Part shown: positions 35,501-47,500 of the stretch, piece by piece
How the letters are laid out: each line of letters starts with the position of its first letter
Position numbering within the stretch: position 1 is the stretch's first letter
Assembly (NCBI RefSeq): GCF_963855985.1
Contig: NC_087105.1
Span: 9,178,501-9,242,500 of the forward strand
DNA: 64,000 bases
Origin: Ostrinia nubilalis
Taxonomy: Eukaryota > Arthropoda > Insecta > Lepidoptera > Crambidae
Reading direction: 5' to 3'
Made by a program: the position numbers and the translations under genes
Notes under the pieces: generated by a model
Told to the model about the DNA's origin: nothing
Database searches by the model: none
What the model saw: only the letters and a program-made list of their open reading frames with translations

Positions 35501-38500
35501 ATGGTTCAAGAAATGTTTTGATGATGGATGTGCTCCTGATATCAGTTCTTTTAAAACTGATGTTGGTGCGGGAATTTTACCTATATTTATTTTGCCACTA
35601 CTACAACACAGACCAGGAGCTTCAGCCTTCCATTTCTTTGCTTGGCATTGGTTGCATATTTTATCCATTCTACCAATATCAATATCATTTAGCACAAAAT
35701 AATCAAGGTTAAAGTCATAAGCAAAAGCAGAATTCAATAAGTTGTGCTCCCTGCGAGTTCTATTCATTGCTGATCTTGAATTTTGTTCAGCTATTCGGTG
35801 GGAACGTTCAGCGCTTGATTCCCGCTGTCTGTTCGCCAACGTTCGGGAATTCTGTGTGGCCAAACGTTGCGAACGTTCAGCGCTTGTTTCACGATCTCGG
35901 TTTGCTGAAGTTCGGGAATTCTGTGAGGCCAAACGTTGCGAACGTTCAGCGTTTGTTTCACGATCGCGGTTTGCTGAAGTTCGGGAATTTTGTGCGGCCA
36001 AACGTTGCGAACGTTCAGCGCTTGTTTCCCGTTCGCGGTTCGTAAAAGTTAGGGACATTTGTGCGGCTAAACGTTGAGAACGTTCAGCGCTTGTTTCCCG
36101 TTCGCGGTTTGCTGAAGTTCGGGAATTCTGTGCGGCCAAACGTTGCGAACGTTCAGCGTTTGTTTCACGATCGCGGTTTGCTGAAGTTCGGGAATTTTGT
36201 GCGGCCAAACGTTGCGAACGTTCAGCGCTTGTTTCCCGTTCGCGATTCGTAAAAGTTAGGGACATTTGGGCGGCTAAACGTTGAGAACGTTCAGCGCTTG
36301 TTTCCCGTTCGCGGTTTGCTGAAGTTCGGGAATTCTGTGCGGCCAAACGTTGCGAACGTTCAGAGCTTGTTTCCCGTTCGCGGTTCGTAAAAGTTATGGA
36401 CATTTGTGCGGCTAAACGTTGCGAACGTTCAGCGCTTGTTTCACGTTCGCGGTTTGCTAAAGTTCGGGAATTCTGTGAGGCCAAACGTTGAGAACGTTCA
36501 GTACTTGATTCCCGTTGTCGATTCGCCGAAGTCCGAGAATTTTGTGAAGCCAAACGTTGTGTTCGTTCAACGCTTGTTTCTCTAGCGCGGTTTTGTTCAT
36601 TGATTTCTCGTTGAGTAGCCAACCTATGCATAATTTCATCCTCTGTCTCATTGCTGCGCAGAAGTCGCAGCCGTTTTGCAGTGGCAGACTGCCGAGAAAG
36701 TTGAGATCTTTTTCTAGGCATTTTTATTCATAATTATACAACATATTTATGTAAAAAAAATAATTTGAATTACTTTAAAAGTTATTATTATACAATAAGA
36801 TATCACCTATCCACGGTAAGATTTACCCTAAACTACTATGATCATAATATTATTTAATGTAACTGTTTACATAAGAAAATTAACGAAAATAACCGAACTG
36901 AAATAAAACTTCTTCATCTAATAAGTTTCACGGTAAAACAATTACCCTAAACACAAAATCAAATATTCAATGTATCTGTTTACATAAGGAAATTAACAAA
37001 AAATAACCAAACTGAAATAAAACTTCTTCATCTAATAAGTTTCACGGTAAAAGAATTACCTAAACTACTACACTAAATCAAATAATGTATGTGTTTAGAT
37101 AAGGAAATTAAGCAAACTGAAACAAAATTTATTCATGTAATAAGTATTATACGATGATATTTTGGAAAAACTAATTTTTAAAGTAGTTCGCTGAGCACAA
37201 CCGTTCCGTAAGGAGCCGACCACGCGTCTGAGCCGCGCGGCATGGTATCTCGCAGAGCTAACCCCCCCTTCCCCCTCATGCCTGCCCGCCGGCCTTGCAC
37301 ATCGTAATTCGTCGTATGAAATCGTGTAGGCGCGTTATTTGATCATTATTTTGCTGCAATGTTATTTTAAAACTGCGATTTCTCCTAAGATATTTATTGA
37401 AATCGAATGGTGTAAAGGCCAAGTATGTTTAAAATTAAATACTTGTGATGAATAACTTATTTATTTGGATAAGGATTAATATCATGTTTATGAAAAAACC
37501 TCCGCAAATAATGCATTAATATAAAACAGATTTCTTTTTGCATAAAAAGGGTTACTATGAGCCAACCTTAAAAGATAGACATATACTATCGCGGACTTTT
37601 TTTTAGAACTTTTAAAGGGGAACAATCCTGTCATACATGATTTTTGCGAAACTTTAACCGTTTACGCAGCGTCAGCTCTCAAAAGGAAAAAAATCACTGA
37701 TTTGAAACATTCTTCATTGGTGCTCCGCTCCTATTGGTCTTAGCGTGATGATATATAGCCTAAAGCCTTCAGGAACTAACGGGCTATCCAACACAAAAAG
37801 AATTTTTCAAATCGGTCCAGTAGTTCCTGAGATTAGCGCGTTCAACCAAACAAACAAACAAACAAACAAACAAACAAACAAACAAACAAACAAACTCTTC
37901 AGCTTTATAATATTAGTATAGATGAGAAAAATACAGTCTGTGTATATTCTTAACTCTCCTATCATCAAGTTGTCTGGACGAGATCGATTCCTAGATGTGA
38001 TGTAACCACCTAGATCTTACTTATGTTTCTTGTGGTTTATCAGTTTCTATAAGATAGAGTATCCATCTATTTAACATGCCAGAAATCCATGGCAAATACA
38101 AATCTATGTAATAGATGATATGTCTGTCGGCGCGGCACTAAAATCGACACGTCATTTGTCAAAAAAGTCTGCACTGGCATTCGCGAGCGCGCCACTTATG
38201 CTCCGGCTGCCATGCCATCGTGTACGCACATCGGTCGGAACGTTATCCATTTGCATCGAGCCCTATGCGTATTATTTTGAGTGTAAATTGATTTCTTTCG
38301 ATTACAATTTATATCTGGACGCCTTTGGAGTATTTATTTCAAAAATTTACCATGGACGAAGACACAGACTCTGCATCTGAGCAAATTATTTACCGACCCT
38401 CCGACATATCATATACATAGTTACATAGAGGTAGAATAGAGATGTATCTACATAAAACACGTTCAAAAACTACTCCATAGGTAATAATACATTTTCACAT

Positions 38501-41500
38501 TATTTCTCTAAAGTAAAGACCGGATTCAAGAGATAATAGTCTTTTGTATTTCATTTTCTGAGCACAAAATGTTCCCGCGGGCATTCTCGAGGCGTCTATC
38601 CTTACTCTTTACTTTTCATTTGGTCTCGCTGCATATTAAAACGTATTTCTTTTTCATGGCGATATTGATATCAGAATTAATACACAACGAAGCCCCGAAG
38701 ATGGTTCCAAGAAATTCATTCTTCGTTGTAACAACGTTCCCTCAATTCTTTTAATGCGTGAGTGGCAACAGACTGGGGTAGGGCAGCCAAGTTTTTTAAA
38801 GGACGATTCCCACATCTTTTTACTGCTATTGCTGAGAAGGCAGAATCAGAATTTCAGTTCATTGTTGAATTGAATCTAAGCGACCATTTTAACAACCACA
38901 GTGATCCCTTTTTTATCCAGTGTCAGCGACCTAATCTTTAGAGGTCTTCAGTCCTTTGAGTAAATGAACGTCCTAAATTAAGTTTTAAACATGATATCCA
39001 ACCGAGAAAGGTAGCAGGAAGGCGCTGGATGCAGGCCGCCACTAACCGCCCATTATGGGAGTCCTTGAAGGAGGCCTATGTTTAACAGTGGATGTCCTAT
39101 GGCTGAAATGATGATGTTGATCCATCCGAGAACCGAGTTATCTGGTACGCGAACTACTAGACCAGATGGTCACCAAGTTGGCCTACTACCTTAATTGCCA
39201 CACATTTACATATAAGTACAGAAGTGTTTTCATGATTTCAGAAAGTTCACTAATTAACTTAAGACACCCTGTATATTACATTACTTGACATTGATAAACT
39301 AATCTAGAATGACGTACCACGTCTAATTCGGTGAGTGAGCGACTGTGTATGTCGCAAAAACAGAACCTAACTGGCGTGTCGCAGTCCTTTTTGTACGCTC
39401 TCTGACTGTATCACACTAGACTAGAGGCAATAAGTGTCATTCATTTTCTTTTATGTGATACAAGGTGGATCGTGTACTGTCTCTGTTCGATTATATCTGT
39501 ACCCCCAGTGAAAACGGAGTTAAGTCGAAAATGGTGATTTTTGGGAAATCGCATTTGAAGTTAAAAAAAATCCTGCTTCGTCGCTATTAGAGATAACTTG
39601 GTGAAATATTTTTTAGGTGAAAGGTAATGTTAGATATAATTAGGCAGTGTGCCAGTTTGGGAAATATAGCATGTAGTTTTTTCGTAATTAAATAAAAACC
39701 CAGTTATATCGCCATGCTCGGCAACTTTATATACGTGTAAAGTGATGTAATGGGACATAAATCATTTTACACCACACTGAATTGACCACCCGCTAACAAG
39801 TGTAAAGTGATACATTTTACGCTATTTCTGTTGATATTTTTTTGTTTCTTTAATTTTAGAAAAAGTTGTAAAACAAACATTAGTAATTACACTATGAAGA
39901 ATCATTATTTCAGGTTATTTAGGGTAAATCGTCCAAAAATTTCTACTTATATCAATATACACCAATTTTGTGATGAGAAAAAAAATGTGTAAACTGATCT
40001 AACTAACATAATAGCGATCTAAGTATCCTAATAATTATGTGTAAAGTGATATAAGTGGCGACTGTAAAGGAATAAGGCTAGAATTTGAGACTGAATTCTA
40101 ATTATTTACTCCTTAAATGTTTATTCTGATCTGAAACTACTATTTTATTAATTATTACACCATATACCATGAATGATATCGGCCTAAATCACATACATTA
40201 TCTCCTATTTTAAAGTAAGTATTAGTTGAAGCAATTGGGTAATAAAGACCAGAAACAACAATGGTTTCACATCAACTAATTAGACAGGAGACAGAGAAAA
40301 GTTTGTTTTCTACAATTACCTTATTGGGAATCAAACTCTGGACCAGAGATGATGATGTCAAGCTATATTGATTGCTTTTTGGCTACAGAAGGATAATATA
40401 AAAGTAAAGTCATAAAATGCATTTGTTTTCAACAAAGAGGCTTTTAAAAAGCCCTTTAACACGTCCTAGTATCACTTGAACCCTACTTTTATTTTGGGAC
40501 ATAAATAGGTCAGTGCTGAGAAGAAGCAGCGCAAGATATTTAGCCACCCTTGTCAGCCTCTTCTTAAATCATAAATAACTTGAAAAAATCGAACTGCCTA
40601 AGACGGGAATCTTCTTAAATCAATAGAGACATGATTAACAAGACATGTTATACTTGCGAGCTAAGCAGATAAAGTCCAGCAACACATGCCATTTACATAA
40701 TTATTTACTTTATACATAGTATTCATTCATAAGGACTTACGTAGTTAGTTTTGCAGGGCAATCGAATATTGCACTTAACCTTTTGATTAGACCATTGTGC
40801 GCTATTTGATCTTCCTATTCCAACCGCTCCAGATCCCCCCAGGTAGCAGCAGCCTATCTAGGTCTCTACAGGCCTTCTGCAGCGACCCTGGTGATTGGAG
40901 AATTTGAGCCTGTTGATCTGCTACGCTTCTGCACTCCTTGTGCACGTGCTGTGGTTTTTCTTCTGCCTCCATGCATCTTCTGCACATCAGGCTGTCTGTA
41001 CAGTTATACTGTGTAGGTGTTTGTTTAACATACCTGTTATTACACTTAGGACCTTGCGGATGTTGTCCCTGTTCAGTCTTATGAGTCTTTAACTTTTTCG
41101 ATATAATATCCACAACTGCATCTTTTGTTTGCCTACATCTTTCACAATCTTTCCATTCTGTGTGGTGTTATTTTTCTATTTTGGAGCGCAGCCAGGTCTT
41201 GATCTGTGCTTATGGTATCGGCATTATAATTGTTCCGGACCAAATACCGTCGTGTAAGATCCCCTTCTGGCCAGTTCATCTGCTGCGTCGTTGCCCAAGG
41301 AGTTACTGTGTCCTTTGATCCACTTCAGGAGTGCAGGGTAACGCCATTTGCATCTGCAATGACTTAGGAGCGCGTCATGGCATTCCAATATAAGTATTAT
41401 AATGTAGTATATTAAGTTGCTTTGTATTGCTTGCACTATCTGAGATTATTTTTATATTCAGACCTCGAATGTCTATGGTTGCAACCGCCTGTGCTGCTCT

Positions 41501-44500
41501 GATTGCAATCTGCTTGGAAAATTGTATTGTGTTTATCAAGTGTTGTTGATATTCTTAGTATATTTAGGTAATTCGAGAAGACCAGCTCCCGTACCTTTTT
41601 GGGTTTTGGAGCCGTCAGTGTAATATCCTAACTTCATTGATTCCAGAGCAATCTTGCGTTTCCGCTGTAAGCTGGATATTATATCTTCAGTCGAAGAGTG
41701 AACACAGGGAATTCTGCCGATAGGTGCCTCGGTGAGAGGTATTTCTTTTATTAGAGTTTTGTGCAGGATCGTGGAATGTCCTGTCTCCTTGTTTTGCTTC
41801 TATATGCGGTTCTTACCTTTAAGTCTTAGAGCGGCTGCTTGCGCTTCCTCCTGAATTATGAGGTCTAAAGATCTGAGATTCAGAAGGTACTCAAGTGATG
41901 TCGATGGAGTGGTTCTCATACAACTAGTGGCCGCTATGCTTACTAGGCGTTGCAGGCTTTGGAGTTTTGATCTTGCTGTGGATAGTTGTGTTCTGTGCCA
42001 CCACACAAGTGATCCATAATAATATGTGTAAGAGGGCCATATAACCGACGTGTAGAGCCAGTGTTATCTTTGGGTTGAGACCTCATCTACTACCAATGAG
42101 TCTCTTGCACTGATGGAATGCTATACAGGCCATTTTTATTTTGTTCTCGACATGACTCGCCCAGTTCAATTTGTTGTCTAAGGTGATGAGTTTTGTATAT
42201 AAAGAGTTCTGGTAGTTGGAGCTCTTGTAAATTCTATAATGCACTTATTAAGTACTTTTATTGGTTAGGCACTATGAATTCAATTATATGTTTTACTAGT
42301 AGATGTTAACCATTATTTATTAAAACTATTAACTAAAGTTCTTTGATTTAATTTTATAAACTACGCATTATGTTTTCCTTTAATCTGACAATTGGGCTAA
42401 GTTATATCATTTTACACCAAATAATTAACCAAATCATTAGTTGCGATTTTCAAACGTTTTTGATCTAAGTAACTGATAACATTTTACACATGTACGAAAC
42501 TTTTGTGGTTAATGGTATTAGTCTAATTGAATCATTATACACAAAATAAATAATCATTTGTCTTTTACTTTTTGTGCTATAAATAAAGTTACATTCTTTT
42601 TCACCAACCAACAATACATAGTTTTTTTTGTGTATATTAATATGAGTCATCTTATATTGTTAATCACAAATTCAATCTGAACAACTTCAATCGTGTAAAA
42701 AGTAGTAACACGAGTCGTACCTCTTGACACAATAAAAAATTGAAAGAAGCCTCCGGTACACTTTGTTAAAAGTAGACATGTATCAATATACACGAAAGAA
42801 AACTCAAATTTGGTTCACAAAGCCTTACTTGTATCATTTGGCACAAAATTATTTTCTTTTCTATACGTCGTAGAAACATACCGATTAGATACAAAAATAG
42901 CAAATTTTTCAGAGATTCACATTATGTTATAAAGTCAATTTTGATCTAAGTCGAGTTAGATCCCTTTTCACTGGGGGTACAGATATTATCTAGCCTCGAT
43001 ATTTCTTTTCTTACTTTATACGTGGCTTGTATTCTGGGGTGGAAGATAATAATAATATTTATAGAGAACAGGATGTTAGATATTGATTACTAAAATACGG
43101 AACTTATTTAGGTGATTGCGAATGATGCGTGGAGCGTATTATAGAAAGGCTAGCTATGTTGTATCAATTGACACTTTTGTAGAGACCAATAAAACGAAGT
43201 TTATTCACAAAAAAGCTACACGTTTTATGTGACACAAATTTTATTCTGAAGCTTGCCTAGTTGCATACTTTATATTGTAAGTCTTTGCACATGAATTCCA
43301 AAATACTGTGTATTTTCGTTTTTCGGCTGAAACATAAATCGGCCTCAAGTTTTTACCGACCCATATTTTACATCAAGATCGCATCATGAAGATTCGGTTT
43401 CCTGATCCCCAAACACCCTTGGAATAGCTCCGTCTACCCTCTCTGCATCATCATAAAACTTATTCAACGCAGGAAATTGAACCCGAGACCCCGACCGCAG
43501 CCTATAAAGGCTAGAAGCCAATCGGTAGCTGTCATGTTTATCGAAACAGTGAGACTGACTGATAGATTAGTGAACTTGTGATTGATTGATTTGACTTGAT
43601 TAGAGGGGAACAATTCGGCACTTTAGGACTTCCGTACTTTACCCGTACTTTAGGTAGTGCTTGCCTTGCAAATAGGGTTGCCAGGTCCAAAAACACAAAA
43701 GCCGGACTCTGTGCTTCATTTGGCCGGACATTTTACTCTAAAAGCCGGACATGTCAGGGGGGGGGGTACAATAAGCGTCATAGCTCAGCTCACAATTGAG
43801 TACTATGATCATCGGTTGCTCAACATCCTGATGCGTGCGCTTGATATATTAATCTGTAGCTCGACTTTCGCCTGGCGCGGCAGCCACATGAAAAGCCTTA
43901 CAAAAGCCGAACTAGACAATATTTGGCCGGACAAGACCGTAAAAAACCAAACATGTCCGGCTACAGCCGGACACCTGGCAACCCTACTTGCAAATGGAGT
44001 TCGAAATTCGGCACTTCAGGACATCGGTCTTAGGTCGTGCTTGCAAATGGAGTTTAATTGATGAAAATTGGTTATTTCATTAGCAAGTAAACATATTGCC
44101 TATCTGGAAATAACAGTATTGCAAGCCACATGTAGGTAGTTAGTTTTCGAGATTAAATGAAAAGTTTTTGGCAGCACCGAGATTAATCGCAACTCTGCTA
44201 TTTCTAATCCTTAAATTCTTCAAGCTTATTACATTCATATAAATGTCATGTCAGAAGCCTGCACCTTCAGGTAGGTTGATCTGCTGGAGACACTAAATAG
44301 TTATTTAGAAAAACAATGATATGCCATCTTTAAAGCGATAGTGAAGGTATTGCAGAGAAATGTGCGGCAACAGCACACCAAGCTTAACACTGTGGCATTT
44401 TATTTACTTGTGATAAGGTCTTATTTTGCCATGAACATGTGAAGTCTTATGTGCTGTCAATCTATCTAATTATTATAAAAGCGAAAGGTCACTGACTAAC

Positions 44501-47500
44501 TGACTGACTGACTCACTCACTCATCACGAAATCTCAGAAACTACAAGTGCTAGGAGTCTCAAATTTTGCATGGGGGTTCCTTTTAGAACGTAGATGCTCA
44601 GTAAGAACGGATTTTACAAAACTCCACCCCTAAGGGGTAAAACGGGGTCCACGCGTACGAAGTCGCGGGCGGCCGCTAGTTGTTAATAAAAATAAAAACT
44701 TACGATAAAGCTCAATATCCAAACTGGCTTCGATGGGCGGGCGGAGGTGCGTGTTCGAAGCTCGGCAGGTCAGCTCAGCTGCGTTGTCCCGAGTGAGAGG
44801 GAGGTATAACTCGTTCTCCCTCACTGTTGGGATGTCACTGGCTCCGTCAGATGCGTCTACCAGGGTCTTCCCAGAGTACCAGCTGATCCGGGGCGGCGGT
44901 CGACCTGGGGGATTTTTTTATTAGGTTAACGAAGGTTTAACCAGCCACTGTCAATTAGGCATTAATTTAATTGAAATAAGAATAAATACCGCCATTTTTT
45001 GTTCTGTCATTTGCTTTACTCCATTCTTTCTTTATTAGTAGTTCTAGTTTTAAGGCTACAAGATAGTAACGCCAAGTATCGCGGAATTTTTTTTTAGGAA
45101 TTGATTTAAAAAGTTGTAGGAGTGTCTTCATAAGTATGATCATCTTACCAGACGACCGTTCAAAGTTAATGTAGACAATTTATAGAAGAAGAAAAGTCAT
45201 ATTAATTGTTATGCCAGGTAAGTAATTATTTCATTACTTTTTGTTACTTTAATTAATCAACTTTATGTCACAGAGAATCGCACATTAATAATATTGTAAC
45301 TCGTGTAGCATTATGTTCTCATATTTCAATATTTTAATCTTTAATACTTTAATGCTTATTACTTTTGTGATTTTGTATTCAGCTTTTCAGCTCTGAGATC
45401 TTTTTTCTTAACAAAAAGGTGACTAGACTTTTAGTCCATTAATAGAATGGGCTTAAAAGCTAAAGTTTATATTTAGACAGATCTTAACAAAATACAAACG
45501 TAGTAATGGACTAAAATACTAAACCTATTTTTTGTATCCTATTTTAGGATTAACATTGAAGTAAGAACTTTGAGGGGATTAATTTAGAGATATTTTAATC
45601 CAAAATAACAAATCCTTTAGTTGGAATCTAACACTGAGTAATAATTCAAATTGTGATGCTCAAACTTTCTGCGGGGTAAGATTTAAACATAAATGTATTG
45701 AAAACTAAATATAAAAATACATATTACCGAATCACGGAAGTGACATAAGTACTAAACATATTGAGTAAGATTTTGAATAATCATCATCATCATCATTTCA
45801 GCCATAGGACGTCCACTGCTGAACATAGGCCTCCCCCAATGACTTCCACATCGCACGGTTGGTAGCGGCCTGCATCCAGCGCCTTCCTGCTACCTTTATC
45901 AGGTCGCGGTCCACCTTGTGGGTGGACGTCCCACGCTGCGTTTTCCGGTACTTGGCCTCCACTCCAGAACCTTGCTGCCCCATCGGACATCAGTTCTGCG
46001 TACTATGTGCACTGCCCATTGCCACTTGAGCTTTTCGGATTAGATTTTGAATATATCTAATTAATATAAGAATCCAGGCACCTCCAGCGACCCTCACCTG
46101 ATGCCTGGATGCGGGTGGCGCAGGACCGGTCGATGTGGAAATCCTTGGGGGAGGCCTTTGTCCAGCAGTGGACGTCATTTGACTGAAACGAACGAATATA
46201 ACAATGTCACGTATGCTCACCTCCTATGACCAGACAGCTGAGCACCAAGGTATCTCCTTCGTGGTAAGGCCCGATTCTGTCTTGCACCTTGTTGCCGACT
46301 TCGTCCAAGAAGAATGGTTGACTTGGAAGGACTGAAACAAACAAAAACCACTGCTAAACTAGAAAATAGATAGGAGCAGAGGACAATCTACGCTCGGGTA
46401 AAGCATACATAGACCACGCTCACGGACACGATATCGCCAATAAATAGCAAACCAGTCTAAACCAGTGAGAACGCGAATGCCACCCGCTTGAGATGCGTCG
46501 GTGTGCGTATGCAAAATGAAGTACATACCTACAGTTGATTTTCTTCTGTTACTATCTACTTTCTGGCTAAACTTTGGCATTCGTAGGTAGACCAGTACAA
46601 TCTAAAATACATCATGTTAAGTTATAATACATGTATATCCGTTAAGCTAGTACCCATAACACAAGCATATTAATTGCTTACTTTGGGGCTAGATGGCGCT
46701 GTGTGAGATTGTCCAAAGATATTTATTTTATTTATTTATAATACGTGATATTTTGCAACAAAAGCCTAATGCTGTTTGCTATACCATTGAGCTAACGATT
46801 ACTTGAATGGGCTTGTCAAACACGCACACCAACACATGAAAAAGGCCTATTTTATTTCTTTATTTAGGACAACCAACAAACACAAATACAGGCGGAAGGG
46901 TCAGACAAATAAAGGGATATCTAGATTCATAGGACCACACACTTGTGCAAGGGTTAAATGCTACCTAGATTTTCTGTTTGCAGACTTTTGTCTGTTTGCA
47001 AAATCTTCCTGTATTATATTTTTTATTTGACTGCCTCTGTTGGGACTTGAACCCATGAACGGTGACTGCTGTGACCAGTGAACTGTAGAGATAATGGTGA
47101 AGTAGAAATGTTCAAGGGGATTTTATGGTGTAATAAGACCGGTTTTAGTGTCACGCGGACTGTCAGTGCGGATCGCTCCGCACAGCCGATCTGTATGAAC
47201 TGCTAGGGAGCGGAGCGGTTCCTCCGGACCGCATTACTCTAAAAGGCTCCCATAGAAGTTCATACAGATTGGCCGTGCGGAGCGGGTCCGCACCGGACGG
47301 TCCGCGTGACACTAAAACCAGCCTAAGCAAGCGTCGTGTTATTTAAGAATATTATACTTGAACTTGGCTCGACACGCGACAACACGCGTGTCTAGATATA
47401 GAGCCTTAAAAGCTTTTCTAAGTTTAGACACCGAATAATAAATAACACGTTTGGGGTTAGGTAATTATGTACATGTGATTGTTTTCATACATTTTATATG

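Larger units (their letters stand above)
31345..37922 (-). mobile_element. Autonomous Helitron, full length
   Basis: On the minus strand it starts TCTATACTAATATTATAAAG and ends CGCGGGCGGCCGCTAG, inserted exactly between host A and T (37923 and 31344). Ten to fifteen bases before the CTAG a stem (CGCGG/CCGCG) forms the expected 3' hairpin. It is 6578 bases long and carries one intact Rep/helicase gene. A (TTTG)n run and three 113-base repeats lie upstream of that gene. It sits in intron 3 of the sidestep gene, in the same orientation. Confidence 0.92.
39494..42985. mobile_element. 3.5 kb TIR element with TTA target duplication
   Basis: Perfect termini TATCTGTACCCCCAGTGAAA, with TTA directly outside both ends (39491-39493 and 42986-42988). 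Subterminal GTGTAAAGTGAT motifs recur at about 39736, 39800 and 40028, and in reverse near 42406 and 42480. A 3-bp TTA duplication suits PIF/Harbinger, but no transposase is visible. A LINE remnant occupies 40800-42240. Confidence 0.8.

Noticed and set aside
35742..36252. Plus-strand CERSALVSRSRF-type repeat proteins
   Set aside because: Antisense shadows of the 69-bp repeats in the Helitron transposase.
38120..38380. Possible 86-codon gene after the Helitron
   Set aside because: No motif, no conserved flank and no splice context; left unassigned.
40802..41113. Host zinc-finger gene
   Set aside because: The Cys/His pattern is the C-terminal finger of a non-LTR retrotransposon, with RNase H and RT remnants next to it.
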